The notes: generated from the sequence alone by a model not told the origin. 64,000 bases of DNA from Flavobacteriales bacterium (GCA_020635435.1 JACJZU010000004.1:1-64000); one strand, 5' to 3'. Counted from the stretch's first letter, positions 1-9,730 are shown. Numbers and translations: made by a program.

Positions 1-72
1 GCCAGCGGCGTGTACCTGATCCAGGTACGCAACGGCAACTACGCCTCCGTAAACCGCATCACCATCAAATAA
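1..72 (+). CDS. 3' end of a T9SS-sorted surface protein (partial, third paralogue)
   Basis: The window opens inside a coding sequence whose last 23 codons are visible, ending in TAA. The encoded tail (SGVYLIQV then NRITIK) is the final beta-strand part of a type A T9SS C-terminal sorting domain. It is the same tail as in the two complete genes at 518-4810 and 5234-9526, nearly base for base, and the same terminator follows. So this is the end of at least a third tandem copy. The type IX system uses such tails to carry proteins across the outer membrane and usually anchor them to the surface. The rest of the gene lies outside the window, so its length and intactness are unknown. Confidence 0.9.
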   Translation, partial: ASGVYLIQVRNGNYASVNRITIK

Positions 73-93
73 GAACCTATACCAATATACTGC

Positions 94-123
94 AAAGGGG
101 GCCAATTGGCCCCCTTTTTTTTT
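94..123 (+). terminator. Rho-independent terminator of the first array copy
   Basis: A perfect palindrome (AAAGGGGGCCAATTGGCCCC and onward) is followed by a run of T. The same structure follows each of the two complete paralogues, so it belongs to the duplicated unit. Confidence 0.9.
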
Positions 124-199
124 GAGGCGGGCCATGGCCCGCCTCTCTACTCGCACCTCAACCACCCCCCCCCCGCACAGGCGGGCCATTGCCCGCCTC
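124..199. repeat. Two GC-rich REP-like palindromes
   Basis: Two copies of a roughly 22-base palindrome with core GGCGGGCCATNGCCCGCC lie at 124-145 and 178-199, separated by a C-rich stretch. Further copies lie after the other two array genes and I saw none elsewhere in the window. They sit just after the terminator and look like a local REP/BIME-type family. The rest of this gene-free stretch up to 517 is AT-rich and carries the upstream region of the next gene. Confidence 0.8.
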
Positions 200-489
200 C
201 AATCATCAATCAACCCCATAGCAACTTCGTCGTATTTCCGCCAATCCGCTGTAATTCCAAATATCCCATACCTCCGAATCCACGAAAAATTCACTATTCC
301 GCCATTTGAAAAACAACAACAAAAGTCACAAATAAGTCATGTAAAATACTAAAGTCAGAAAAATGACAGAATGCAGAATAAAGTAATTGAATAGTCACTA
401 TGGACTAAGTTTGTTGAATGGATGACTGCAACATATTAGTTTGCCCATCTGAAGTCGTGTTATGTCATGAAAATGCACGATTTGATGAC

Positions 490-505
490 AAGTAGGTAAT
501 TTATA
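490..505 (+). promoter_or_regulatory. Conserved upstream motif AAGTAGGTAAT before array gene
   Basis: The 11 bases AAGTAGGTAAT at 490-500, followed by a T/A-rich stretch, end 17 bases before the start codon at 518. The same 11 bases occur at 5207-5217, 16 bases before the start of the paralogue at 5234, although the surrounding upstream DNA has diverged. This is probably a promoter element or translation-initiation signal kept by selection. It does not fit the usual TAnnTTTG box. Confidence 0.5.
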
Positions 506-517
506 ACTCAAAAATTT

Positions 518-3500
518 ATGGTAAAACTTTACAAGAAAAATTGGCTTTCTTTCACTAAAGCTGGTGTTGCTCTTGTTGCACTTCTGGTTTCACAATCGGG
601 ATTCGCAGCTCTCAGTGGCAGCAGCTACGTAATTGATGCTAAAGGTACAGCCTCTAGCACAGTTTACACCTCCTTTACTGCATTTGTCGAAGATTTGTCG
701 ACAGGGAAAAGATCTGATGGAGGAACTGCAAATGGGCCGGGTGTTAGCGGCGCAGTGACGGTAACTGTCAAATCTGGGTCAGGACCGTACACCGAACAGA
801 TCCGTATTCCGGCAATTTCGGGTTCATCTGCAACTAACACTATTACAATTGACGGAAATGGAGAGACCATTCAGTTCAATTCTACCTCTTCGACCAATTC
901 ACATACGATTCGATTCGATGGAGCGGATTATTTCATCGTAAAGGATTTGACAGTTGTAGCGCTGGGTAGTTCTTATGGACGTTGTGTGCATCTGAGAAAT
1001 GCTTCGGACAACAACATCTTCGACAACCTGGATCTCCGAATGCCCAATATGTCGAGTACGAGTAACTATAACGGGTATTTCTTAATTGCGAACGGAAATA
1101 CGTCGCCAACGGGTTCATTGGGGAATGGAGGGCAAAACAATACCATCCGGAATTGTAAAACAAGTGCATCCAGAGGTCGTGGGCCATATAGCGGATTCGG
1201 CCAATTCAACCCTTCCAGTGGTTCCACTAAGTATATCAACTATTGGTTGAATAATGAAATCAAGGATTTCTACTACTACGGGTTCTATATGTATTACACC
1301 TTGAACCCACAGATAATCGGTAATGAGATTCACAACACAAACAATCCGCGATCCGGATATCGCTATGGAATGTATTTGTACAATAGCCGGCAAGGTCATG
1401 GTTGTGTAATCGACAGTAACTGGATTCACGATCTGCATGGGGGAAGCAATTATACAAGTTATCAATACGGTATTTACTCATACGGATATTATGGCACAGG
1501 TAGTGATGATGTCGTCATCACGAACAATAAGTTAGATATCGATTGCTATTACTATGCCTATGGCATTTACAACTATGGTTATTATTCCGCATTTACCGGA
1601 TCTTATAAGATCAACAACAATGAGGTGAACATGACTTATACCGGTACATCAACCTACTACCAATACGCCATCTATAATTATTGTTATTACAACCGTTCTG
1701 CAAAGAGCATGGACGTAATTGCTAATAAGGTTAACATGGTTGGTAATGGAGGCGGATACGCAATGTATAATTACGTGTATTATTGGGGTGGAAGTAATGA
1801 TTGTAACATCAGCAACAACCAGATTAATCTTTCCAAGACGTATTACGTATATGGTATATATACTTATGGTTATTATGCTACAAACAATTGGAATATCGTA
1901 TACAATACGATCAATTTAACGCAACCATCAGGTTCGACACCCAATGGATATGGCTATATGTTAATGCCTTATTATGTCGCGGGTCCTTGTAAGAATAACA
2001 TTGTTACCTCAGATTGGTCCGCAGGACAAATTTATGCTGTGAATACATACGACAATGGAACACCTCCTGATCTAGATTACAACTGCTTCTATTTTGAAAA
2101 TGCGACAGGAACAGTGTCGTGGTTCAAAAACGGAACACAATATTCTGATTTTGATTCCTGGTTGAAGAATGGTGGAGGTAAGAATTCTTTCTACACAAAC
2201 CCAAGTTTCAAAGATCCGGCTAACAATGATCTCACCCCCGCATCATTTACTATGGTAAACCGGGGAACACCCATCAAAGGTATCACCCATGATTTATTCG
2301 GAAATACACGAAATAAGTCAAATCCCGATGTTGGTGCCATTGAGTTTTATGTTGATGTGGATTTTGTCGGTAACAAAATGGTCGGTAACAATGAATGTGG
2401 CGGCTATCAAGAGGCGGTTGTGGTTTCCTTGAAGAATACGACAATTGACACCCTGACCAACATACCAGTTGCATACGATGTCAATGGCTTTAACAAGGTT
2501 TCGGAAGTTGTTACGGATCAAATTCCTCCTGGTGCTACCATCGATTACACTTTCAAGAGAGTTCCGGAATTCAATGGAACGGCTTCACATACGGTAAATG
2601 TGTATCTGGACGCCAGTGATGACAATACCAGTAACAACGATACAAAACACAGCCTATCAACAATTGAAAGTCCGTTTGGTGCTGCATTGATCGAAAAAGG
2701 AACTTATGCAGGCTACTTTGCTTTGGGTGGAAATGGTGGAACCTTTGGAAAACCTGACGTAACAGTTCCAGGAGTTCAAGTTGAGTACGAAATTCAGAAT
2801 CCTACCCGTCACAGCGGTTCCACGTATGGAACATCAACCGGCTGGGATCTCACTCCGGTCTACGAAACCTCCGGCGGCGTTTCAGTTACCACGGGTATCA
2901 GCTTTACCGCGCCCGGTGCCACGTCCAATGGTTCTGTAAAATTCAATCCTGATAAGTCATTAATGGATTCCATGGTTTTCTTGGGTTACAGAGCAATGGA
3001 TAAAACTACAGGATGCGACTCTCTCTTCGGCCGTTGGATCTATGTTCCTCATATTCCTGAGGTAGATTATGATGTGACCGACGTCTGTGATGGAGAAGTT
3101 TTGAGCTTTACAAACAAATCAGTTTTGGCAAAAGGACTGATGGTGTACGATTGGCAGTTCAATGACCCGAACAATACCGAAGACTTCAGCGAAATCTCCG
3201 ATCCGGTTTACCGCTACTCTACTTACGGCAAGTATACCGTTGACCTCACGATCCGACTGTTCGATTATCCAAAATTCGAATTTAAAAAGAGTCAAGAGGT
3301 AACTGTGTTCCCTGTTCCTACTGTGGACTTTAAAGTATTGAATGCATGCGAAGGTGAGTTTGTTGAATTCAAAAACTCCACAACATCCCCAATCGGAGGT
3401 AAGATCGATTACAGCTGGAATTTTGGAGATAACCAAACAAGTACTTTGGAAAACCCGAACCACAAGTACTTGAAGCCGGGTGGATATCCTGTACGTCTGA

Positions 3501-4810
3501 CTGCTTCTTTGAACGGTTGCGCATCTTCTATTGTGAAAAATGCGAACCAATTCGCTCGCCCGGTTGCCTCATTTAGTGTAAACGGTAACTGTAATTTGGA
3601 AGAAGTACAATTCACGAACGAATCAACCATCGAAATAGGCCGTACCGGATACCGCTGGGATTTCGGTGATGGCGAACTTGCACGAGTGGCCAATCCAACA
3701 CACGCATTTGCCAATGCTGGTAGTCATACGGTGAAAATGATTGCAGTAAGTGAATTCGGTTGTGAGGATTCTACAACACGTACTTTCAACCTTAATGAGT
3801 CACCCAAAGCCGATTTCACCTTCAGCGATCCATGTAACTTGAAGGAGATTGAATTCACACGTTCAGGAACACTTCCTGCCGGTAATTCGATCTTTGAATG
3901 GGACTTCAACGGACAGGGTAGCAGCACGCAAGAGAATCCTAAATTCAACTTCCCACGTGTAGGTGTTAAGCACGTAAGCCTCAAAGTTTCTTCAGAGAAC
4001 GGATGTGTGGATATGATCACGAAGGAATTTGTGGTCAAGCTTCAAGCAAAAGCTGATTTCGTGGCTACAGATGTTTGCGAGGGTGAAAATGTGATCTTCA
4101 CCAACAAGAGTGAGGTTGCAGCCGGGAACCTGGATTACTTGTGGCGCTTCGGCGATGGAACAACGAGCAACCTGACCTCCCCAACACACGGATTCGACCT
4201 GAGTGTTGGCGGACAAACCGAATCGTTCAACGTTACATTGGTAGCGATCGTACCGGGCGGATGTTCAGACTCTATCGCGAAAGTGGTAACCGTAAACGCA
4301 GCGAGCGATGCGGGCTTCGATGCCGTAGCTCGTGGACGAGAGCTGGTGATCAGCAATCAGAAAACGACCAACAGTGAATTCATCTACAACTGGCGCTTTG
4401 GCGACGGAGGTCGCAGCAGTTCCGTAACGCCAAGCTACTGGTATACGAACGTAGATCAGGATGAGTTTGAAGTATGTTTGAGCATCATCAACAGTTCAAA
4501 CTGTTTGAGCGAGAACTGCGAAATGGTAACGGTAGACCTGTTGGGTGTATCGGATCTGGATCTTCGCAGCGATATGGTACGCGTGTATCCAAACCCGAAC
4601 AACGGCTTGTTCACGGTTCAGGTGAAAGATGCACAGAACGATCTGGAGATCGGCGTGATGAACGTACAAGGTGAATTGATCCGCAGCGTGCGTCCGAACG
4701 ACGTAAGTGGCACCTACGATATGGACCTGAGCGATGTGTCAAGCGGCGTGTACCTGATCCAGGTACGCAACGGCAACTACGCCTCCGTAAACCGCATCAC
4801 CATCAAATAA
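518..4810 (+). CDS. Giant T9SS-secreted beta-helix/PKD repeat surface protein (copy 2)
   Basis: A 1430-residue secreted protein. Residues 1-30 form a signal peptide (hydrophobic core, then SGFA). Residues about 95-600 are a right-handed beta-helix-like region rich in Asn and Tyr, with recurring YGIYNYGYY-like blocks about every 30-36 residues. A CARDB-like segment follows (about 615-720, from ECGGYQEAVV). Then come about six PKD-type repeats with the W-x-F-G-D pattern (for example YSWNFGD, YRWDFGD, YLWRFGD). The C-terminus is a type A T9SS sorting domain (VYPNPNNG, then GVYLIQV). The most likely role is a surface adhesin or structural protein; no catalytic residues are evident. The next gene has exactly the same length. 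The two genes are close to identical at the DNA level in the last 600 bases but clearly diverged at the 5' end, which suggests gene conversion or selection on the tail. Confidence 0.9.
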   Translation: MVKLYKKNWLSFTKAGVALVALLVSQSGFAALSGSSYVIDAKGTASSTVYTSFTAFVEDLSTGKRSDGGTANGPGVSGAVTVTVKSGSGPYTEQIRIPAISGSSATNTITIDGNGETIQFNSTSSTNSHTIRFDGADYFIVKDLTVVALGSSYGRCVHLRNASDNNIFDNLDLRMPNMSSTSNYNGYFLIANGNTSPTGSLGNGGQNNTIRNCKTSASRGRGPYSGFGQFNPSSGSTKYINYWLNNEIKDFYYYGFYMYYTLNPQIIGNEIHNTNNPRSGYRYGMYLYNSRQGHGCVIDSNWIHDLHGGSNYTSYQYGIYSYGYYGTGSDDVVITNNKLDIDCYYYAYGIYNYGYYSAFTGSYKINNNEVNMTYTGTSTYYQYAIYNYCYYNRSAKSMDVIANKVNMVGNGGGYAMYNYVYYWGGSNDCNISNNQINLSKTYYVYGIYTYGYYATNNWNIVYNTINLTQPSGSTPNGYGYMLMPYYVAGPCKNNIVTSDWSAGQIYAVNTYDNGTPPDLDYNCFYFENATGTVSWFKNGTQYSDFDSWLKNGGGKNSFYTNPSFKDPANNDLTPASFTMVNRGTPIKGITHDLFGNTRNKSNPDVGAIEFYVDVDFVGNKMVGNNECGGYQEAVVVSLKNTTIDTLTNIPVAYDVNGFNKVSEVVTDQIPPGATIDYTFKRVPEFNGTASHTVNVYLDASDDNTSNNDTKHSLSTIESPFGAALIEKGTYAGYFALGGNGGTFGKPDVTVPGVQVEYEIQNPTRHSGSTYGTSTGWDLTPVYETSGGVSVTTGISFTAPGATSNGSVKFNPDKSLMDSMVFLGYRAMDKTTGCDSLFGRWIYVPHIPEVDYDVTDVCDGEVLSFTNKSVLAKGLMVYDWQFNDPNNTEDFSEISDPVYRYSTYGKYTVDLTIRLFDYPKFEFKKSQEVTVFPVPTVDFKVLNACEGEFVEFKNSTTSPIGGKIDYSWNFGDNQTSTLENPNHKYLKPGGYPVRLTASLNGCASSIVKNANQFARPVASFSVNGNCNLEEVQFTNESTIEIGRTGYRWDFGDGELARVANPTHAFANAGSHTVKMIAVSEFGCEDSTTRTFNLNESPKADFTFSDPCNLKEIEFTRSGTLPAGNSIFEWDFNGQGSSTQENPKFNFPRVGVKHVSLKVSSENGCVDMITKEFVVKLQAKADFVATDVCEGENVIFTNKSEVAAGNLDYLWRFGDGTTSNLTSPTHGFDLSVGGQTESFNVTLVAIVPGGCSDSIAKVVTVNAASDAGFDAVARGRELVISNQKTTNSEFIYNWRFGDGGRSSSVTPSYWYTNVDQDEFEVCLSIINSSNCLSENCEMVTVDLLGVSDLDLRSDMVRVYPNPNNGLFTVQVKDAQNDLEIGVMNVQGELIRSVRPNDVSGTYDMDLSDVSSGVYLIQVRNGNYASVNRITIK

Positions 4811-4831
4811 GAACCTACAACACTATATTGC

Positions 4832-4859
4832 AAAGGGGGCCAATTGGCCCCCTTTTTTT
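4832..4859 (+). terminator. Rho-independent terminator of array copy 2
   Basis: The same GGGGGCCAATTGGCCCCC palindrome with a T run as at 94-123, 21 bases after the stop codon. Confidence 0.9.
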
Positions 4860-4862
4860 ATT

Positions 4863-4987
4863 GAGGCAGGCCATGGCCCACCTCCCTGCCCGCACCTCCG
4901 CACAGGCGGGCCATTGCCCGCCTCTAATCCATCGCCTTGATAATGCACTTCGCCCCCCCTCCGCACAGGCGGGCCATTGCCCGCCTC
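4863..4987. repeat. Three GC-rich REP-like palindromes
   Basis: Copies of the GGCGGGCCATTGCCCGCC element lie at 4903-4924 and 4966-4987, with a slightly degenerate copy (GAGGCAGGCCATGGCCCACC) at 4863-4884. Short frames open across this stretch only because the palindromes lack stops, and I do not regard them as genes. The remainder to 5206 is AT-rich upstream DNA of the next array gene, with nothing else recognisable. Confidence 0.8.
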
Positions 4988-5206
4988 GGATCCATCGATC
5001 CAAATTGATTCAACTAAATCAACCCGACAACAATCACCCCAAAACCACCGCTTTTTACGTTGAAATGTCACTTAAATGTCCAAAATAACTATATCGTGTC
5101 ACGGTAAAGTCACCTGAATGAATTGTGTGAAAAATATGTCTTAGACCGGATTTAGCTTGCATTTGAAAATCACTCGCTGCCCTTGTAGCGAATGATAGAC
5201 TCCAAA

Positions 5207-5222
5207 AAGTAGGTAATATTTA
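5207..5222 (+). promoter_or_regulatory. Conserved upstream motif AAGTAGGTAAT before array gene
   Basis: The second occurrence of the AAGTAGGTAAT block, followed by ATTTAA, 16 bases before the ATG at 5234. It matches the block before the paralogue at 518 in sequence and in distance to the start. Confidence 0.5.
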
Positions 5223-5233
5223 ATCCAGCATTT

Positions 5234-8200
5234 ATGACAAAACTCTACAAATTAATCAGGCTTTCTCTTTCTCAGCTAGCCTTCTTCATTCTCGGATTGT
5301 TCTTCTCTCATGCAACTTTTGCGCAACTCAGTGGGGGGAACTATGAAATTGATCGGGGAGGTACAGCTTCATCTACCGTTTACAAGTCCTTTAGTGATTT
5401 TGTAAGCGACCTTTCAACCGGTAAGCGATCCGATGGAGGAACTGCAAATGGACCAGGTATAGACGGCCCGGTAACGGTAACCGTTAAAAAAGGATCAGGT
5501 CCTTACACGGAACAAATGGTTATTCCGTCTATTAATGGAGCTTCTGCAACGAATCGAATCACAATCGATGGTAACGGTGAAACGATTCAATTCAATACAA
5601 CCTCCAGTTCGAACTCTCATGTAATTCAACTGAACGGGGCTGATTACTTCACTATAAAAAAGCTCGTTGTATCGGCAAATGGCAGCAGCTTTGGAAGATG
5701 TGTTCATCTCAGGAATGAGGCTGACTATAATATTTTAGATAGCCTGCATCTGCAAATGCCCAATATGTCAAGTACAAGTACCAACAATGCCTATGTGATG
5801 ATTGCAAACAGCACGTCTTCTCCGACTTCAGGTTTAGGTGACGGAGGGGAATATAATTACATTCAGAATTGCGTTACGAGCGCGAGCAGTGGCAGGGGAC
5901 CAAATACGGGCATGGCTCAGTACAATCCGAACTCCGGTATGTATGTCAATTATTGGATCAACAATGAAGTTAAGGATTTCCGGACATCCGGATTTTATCT
6001 ATACCATACACGGGCCCAAGAGCTTCGCGGAAACAACATCCACAACACAAATAACTTCATCAGTGGAACAAAGTATGGGATTCATACATATAATTATAAC
6101 GGAAACGGTCATGGTCAAACTATTGTAGGGAATAAAATTCATAACCTCCTGGCTTCGACGCGCAATACAAGCACTGTTTACGGTATTTATATCAATGCTT
6201 ATTATGGCGGTGGTAGCGAAGATCTGGTTATCACAGACAACGATATTGAGATCATCAACGATGGTACTACGTATGGCATTTATAACTATGCTTTCCGTAC
6301 TTCCATGGACGGTGTATGTAATATTTCAAGAAATAAGATAACGATAGAATACGCAAGCACTTCAAACCGTGTGCTATATGCTATCAATAACTACATCTAC
6401 TACGCCCAGAATCTCGATTACTGGAAGATCGACTACAACGACATCTACATTAAATCGCATCGCTATGGGTACGGAATTTACAATTACCCATTGTATACAA
6501 CCGGAACAACTCAGGTTTCAACGATAGCTAATAACAAGATAAATCTTGAAACAGGGTTTATCACATATGGTATACTGAACTATCCTTTCTCCAATAGCAA
6601 TGGTTCGAATGATGTTTTCAATACCATCCGCCATACTCAACCTGCAGGTATTACACCATCAAGTTTCTCCTATTTGCTGTATGAGTACTACAATGTGGGC
6701 GACATTAAGAACAATATAATTTCAACCGATTGGTCTGCCGGAACTGTTCGAATGGGTTTCTACTTCTATTCAGGAACTCCTTCCGACTGGGATAACAACC
6801 TTTGGGATTTTGAACGTGCCAATGCCACAATAGAATGGTATGACGCAGGTGTGTATAGGAGGGATTTCAGCGACTGGATTGCTGGTTCCGGAGGCTCAAA
6901 CTCTTTCATCGAAAATCCACGTTTCAAGGATCCTGCAAATCGTGATCTCACCCCTTCATCATTCCAGTTGGTGAACAGAGGTACACCTATTCCGGGAATT
7001 ACTCGCGATGTTTACGGTAACACCAGAAATTCGTCAAATCCCGATATAGGAGCTGTAGAGTTTTATGTGGATGTGGATTTCGCAGGCACGAAAATGGTTG
7101 GAAATAATGAGTGCGGTGGCTATCAGGAAGAGGTCACAGTTAGTATACGGAATACAACTACCGATACGTTGAGCGGCATACCAGTTGCGTATGATGTGAA
7201 TGGTATTGGCAAAGTATCCGAAGTTGTAACTGCGCGGATAGCTCCCGGTGTTACCTACGATTATACGTTCTCAAGAATCGCCGAATTTAACGGAACCGCT
7301 TCGCACACCGTTAATGCTTACCTGGATGCCAGCGACGACAACACTTCCAACAATATCGCAACCCATAGCCTCACAACCATAGAAAGCCCGTTCGGAGCTG
7401 CCCTTGTTGAAAAAGGTACTTTCGCCGGCTATTTTGCATTGGGTGGTAACGGTGGAACTATGAGCAAACCCGATGTGACCGTACCGGGCTATGAAGTGGA
7501 ATATGAGATCCAAAACCCAACCCGTCACGGCGGTTCCACCTACGGAACATCAACGGGCTGGGATCTTACTCCGATCTATGAAACTTCCGGCGGAGTTTCA
7601 GTTACCTCAGGCATCAGCTTTACCGCTCCGGGTGCCACCTCAAATGGCTCAGTTAAATTCAACCCTGATAAGTCATTAATGGATTCCATGGTTTTCATCG
7701 GATACCGAGCCACGGACAAAACTACGGGGTGCGATTCCCTTTTTGGCCGATGGATCTTCGTTCCGCACATCCCTGAAGTGGATTATGAGGTGACCGATGT
7801 GTGTGATGGGGAGGTGTTGAGCTTCACGAACAAATCAATGCTTGCCAAAGGCCTGATGGTTTACGACTGGCAATTTAACGATCCGAATAACGTTGAGGAT
7901 TTCAGCGAGATCTCCGATCCGGTTTATCGCTATTCAACATTTGGAAAGTACACCGTTGACCTCACAATTCGATTGTTTGATTATCCAAAATTTGAATTCA
8001 AGAAAAGTAAAGAGGTGACAGTGTTCCCTGTTCCAGCTGTTGATTTTAAAGTGATCAATGCCTGTGAAGGTGAATTTGTCGAGTTCAAGAATTCAACGAC
8101 ATCTCCAATTGGTGGAAGTATCGATTACAGTTGGAATTTTGGCGACAACCAAACCAGTACAATGGAGAATCCAACGCACAAATACCTGAAACCGGGAGGT

Positions 8201-9526
8201 TATCAGGTGCGATTAACAGCATCCTTGAATGGCTGTGCCTCTTCCATTGTGAAAAATGCGAATCAATTCGCTCGCCCTGTTGCATCATTTAACGTAAACG
8301 GCAACTGTAATTTGGAAGAAGTACAATTCACAAACGAATCGAGGATTGAAATCGGTCGTACTGGTTATAGATGGGATTTTGGCGACGGTGAACTCGCACG
8401 CGTTGCCAATCCAACTCATGCATTCACTACTCCCGGTAGTCACACCGTTAAGATGGTAGCTGTAAGTGAATTTGGATGTGAGGATTCTACAACTCGTACT
8501 TTCAATCTGAATGAGTCACCCAAAGCCGATTTCACCTTCAGCGATCCATGTAATCTTTCCGATATTGAATTTACACGCACCGGAACCCTTCCTGCCGGTA
8601 ATTCGATCTTCGAATGGGACTTCAACGGACAGGGTAGCAGCACGCAAGAGAATCCTAAATTCAATTTCTCACGCGTTGGTGTTAAGCATGTGAGTTTAAA
8701 AGTGAGTTCAGAGAATGGCTGTGTAGATATGATCACGAAAGAATTCGTGGTTAAACTGCAAGCCCAAGCTGAATTCGTTGCATCCGATGTTTGTGAAGGT
8801 GAGAATGTAGTGTTCACCAACAAAAGCTCGGTTGCAGCCGGCAACCTGGATTATCTGTGGCGCTTCGGCGATGGAACAACAAGCAACCTGACTTCTCCAA
8901 CTCACGGATTCGACCTGAGTACCTCGGGTGAGACCGAATCATTCAATGTTACATTGGTAGCGATCGTACCGGGCGGATGTTCAGACTCTATCGCGAAAGT
9001 GGTAACCGTAAACGCAGCGAGCGATGCGGGCTTCGATGCCGTAGCTCGTGGACGAGAGCTGGTGATCAGCAATCAGAAAACGACCAACAGTGAATTCATC
9101 TACAACTGGCGCTTTGGCGACGGAGGTCGCAGCAGTTCAGTAACACCAAGCTACTGGTATACGAACGTAGATCAGGATGAATTCGAAGTATGTTTGAGCA
9201 TCATCAACAGTTCAAACTGTTTGAGCGAGAACTGCGAAATGGTAACGGTAGACCTGTTGGGTGTATCGGATCTGGATCTTCTCAGCGATATGGTTCGTGT
9301 GTATCCAAACCCGAACAACGGCTTATTCACGGTTCAGGTGAAAGATGCACAGAACGATCTGGAGATCGGCGTGATGAACGTACAAGGTGAATTGATCCGC
9401 AGCGTGCGTCCGAACGACGTAAGTGGCACGTATGAGATGGATCTGAGCGATGTGTCAAGCGGCGTGTACCTGATCCAGGTACGCAACGGCAACTACGCCT
9501 CCGTAAACCGTATCACCATCAAATAA
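5234..9526 (+). CDS. Giant T9SS-secreted beta-helix/PKD repeat surface protein (copy 3)
   Basis: A second complete 1430-residue paralogue with the same plan: a signal peptide (about residues 1-31, ending THAFAQ-like as HATFA), a beta-helix-like region (about 95-600), a CARDB-like segment, about six PKD repeats and a type A T9SS sorting domain. The beta-helix part has diverged and keeps fewer tyrosine blocks (YGIYNYAF, YAINNYIYY). From about residue 720 onward it is nearly the same protein as its neighbour. About 190 bases (8948-9136) are identical to 4232-4420, and the remaining 3' end differs at only a few positions. Equal length and register show a tandem duplication with later homogenisation of the C-terminal half. 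The exposed helix probably carries the copy-specific function, with the PKD stalk and tail as common scaffold; this is inference. Confidence 0.9.
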   Translation: MTKLYKLIRLSLSQLAFFILGLFFSHATFAQLSGGNYEIDRGGTASSTVYKSFSDFVSDLSTGKRSDGGTANGPGIDGPVTVTVKKGSGPYTEQMVIPSINGASATNRITIDGNGETIQFNTTSSSNSHVIQLNGADYFTIKKLVVSANGSSFGRCVHLRNEADYNILDSLHLQMPNMSSTSTNNAYVMIANSTSSPTSGLGDGGEYNYIQNCVTSASSGRGPNTGMAQYNPNSGMYVNYWINNEVKDFRTSGFYLYHTRAQELRGNNIHNTNNFISGTKYGIHTYNYNGNGHGQTIVGNKIHNLLASTRNTSTVYGIYINAYYGGGSEDLVITDNDIEIINDGTTYGIYNYAFRTSMDGVCNISRNKITIEYASTSNRVLYAINNYIYYAQNLDYWKIDYNDIYIKSHRYGYGIYNYPLYTTGTTQVSTIANNKINLETGFITYGILNYPFSNSNGSNDVFNTIRHTQPAGITPSSFSYLLYEYYNVGDIKNNIISTDWSAGTVRMGFYFYSGTPSDWDNNLWDFERANATIEWYDAGVYRRDFSDWIAGSGGSNSFIENPRFKDPANRDLTPSSFQLVNRGTPIPGITRDVYGNTRNSSNPDIGAVEFYVDVDFAGTKMVGNNECGGYQEEVTVSIRNTTTDTLSGIPVAYDVNGIGKVSEVVTARIAPGVTYDYTFSRIAEFNGTASHTVNAYLDASDDNTSNNIATHSLTTIESPFGAALVEKGTFAGYFALGGNGGTMSKPDVTVPGYEVEYEIQNPTRHGGSTYGTSTGWDLTPIYETSGGVSVTSGISFTAPGATSNGSVKFNPDKSLMDSMVFIGYRATDKTTGCDSLFGRWIFVPHIPEVDYEVTDVCDGEVLSFTNKSMLAKGLMVYDWQFNDPNNVEDFSEISDPVYRYSTFGKYTVDLTIRLFDYPKFEFKKSKEVTVFPVPAVDFKVINACEGEFVEFKNSTTSPIGGSIDYSWNFGDNQTSTMENPTHKYLKPGGYQVRLTASLNGCASSIVKNANQFARPVASFNVNGNCNLEEVQFTNESRIEIGRTGYRWDFGDGELARVANPTHAFTTPGSHTVKMVAVSEFGCEDSTTRTFNLNESPKADFTFSDPCNLSDIEFTRTGTLPAGNSIFEWDFNGQGSSTQENPKFNFSRVGVKHVSLKVSSENGCVDMITKEFVVKLQAQAEFVASDVCEGENVVFTNKSSVAAGNLDYLWRFGDGTTSNLTSPTHGFDLSTSGETESFNVTLVAIVPGGCSDSIAKVVTVNAASDAGFDAVARGRELVISNQKTTNSEFIYNWRFGDGGRSSSVTPSYWYTNVDQDEFEVCLSIINSSNCLSENCEMVTVDLLGVSDLDLLSDMVRVYPNPNNGLFTVQVKDAQNDLEIGVMNVQGELIRSVRPNDVSGTYEMDLSDVSSGVYLIQVRNGNYASVNRITIK

Positions 9527-9547
9527 GAACCTACACCAATATATTGC

Positions 9548-9575
9548 AAAGGGGGCCAATTGGCCCCCTTTTTTT
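9548..9575 (+). terminator. Rho-independent terminator of array copy 3
   Basis: The third copy of the GGGGGCCAATTGGCCCCC hairpin followed by T's, marking the end of the array. Confidence 0.9.
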
Positions 9576-9578
9576 GTT

Positions 9579-9730
9579 GAGGCGGACCATGTCCCGCCCC
9601 TGACCTATCGCGACAATACCGTACCTCGAATACCGCTCTGCTCAGGCGGGCAATTGCCCGCCTCTAACCTATCGCGACAATACCGTACCTCGAATACCGC
9701 TCTGCTCAGGCGGGCAATTGCCCGCCTCTG
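9579..9730. repeat. REP-like palindromes inside a 64-bp tandem duplication
   Basis: A degenerate palindrome (9579-9600) is followed by two nearly identical 64-base units beginning at 9603 and 9667. Each unit ends in a perfect 20-base palindrome (AGGCGGGCAATTGCCCGCCT at 9644-9663 and 9708-9727). The palindromes differ from those after the other copies by a CA-to-AA change in the core that restores perfect symmetry. Confidence 0.85.

Noticed and set aside
124..199. GC-rich palindromes considered as a CRISPR array
   Set aside because: The repeats are perfect palindromes with irregular, non-unique spacing and no cas genes nearby; they are REP-like elements.
4815..5088. Open frames on both strands across the palindromes after array copy 2
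   Set aside because: They consist of repeated palindrome translation, have no start signal and no recognisable domain; they arise because the repeat lacks stop codons.
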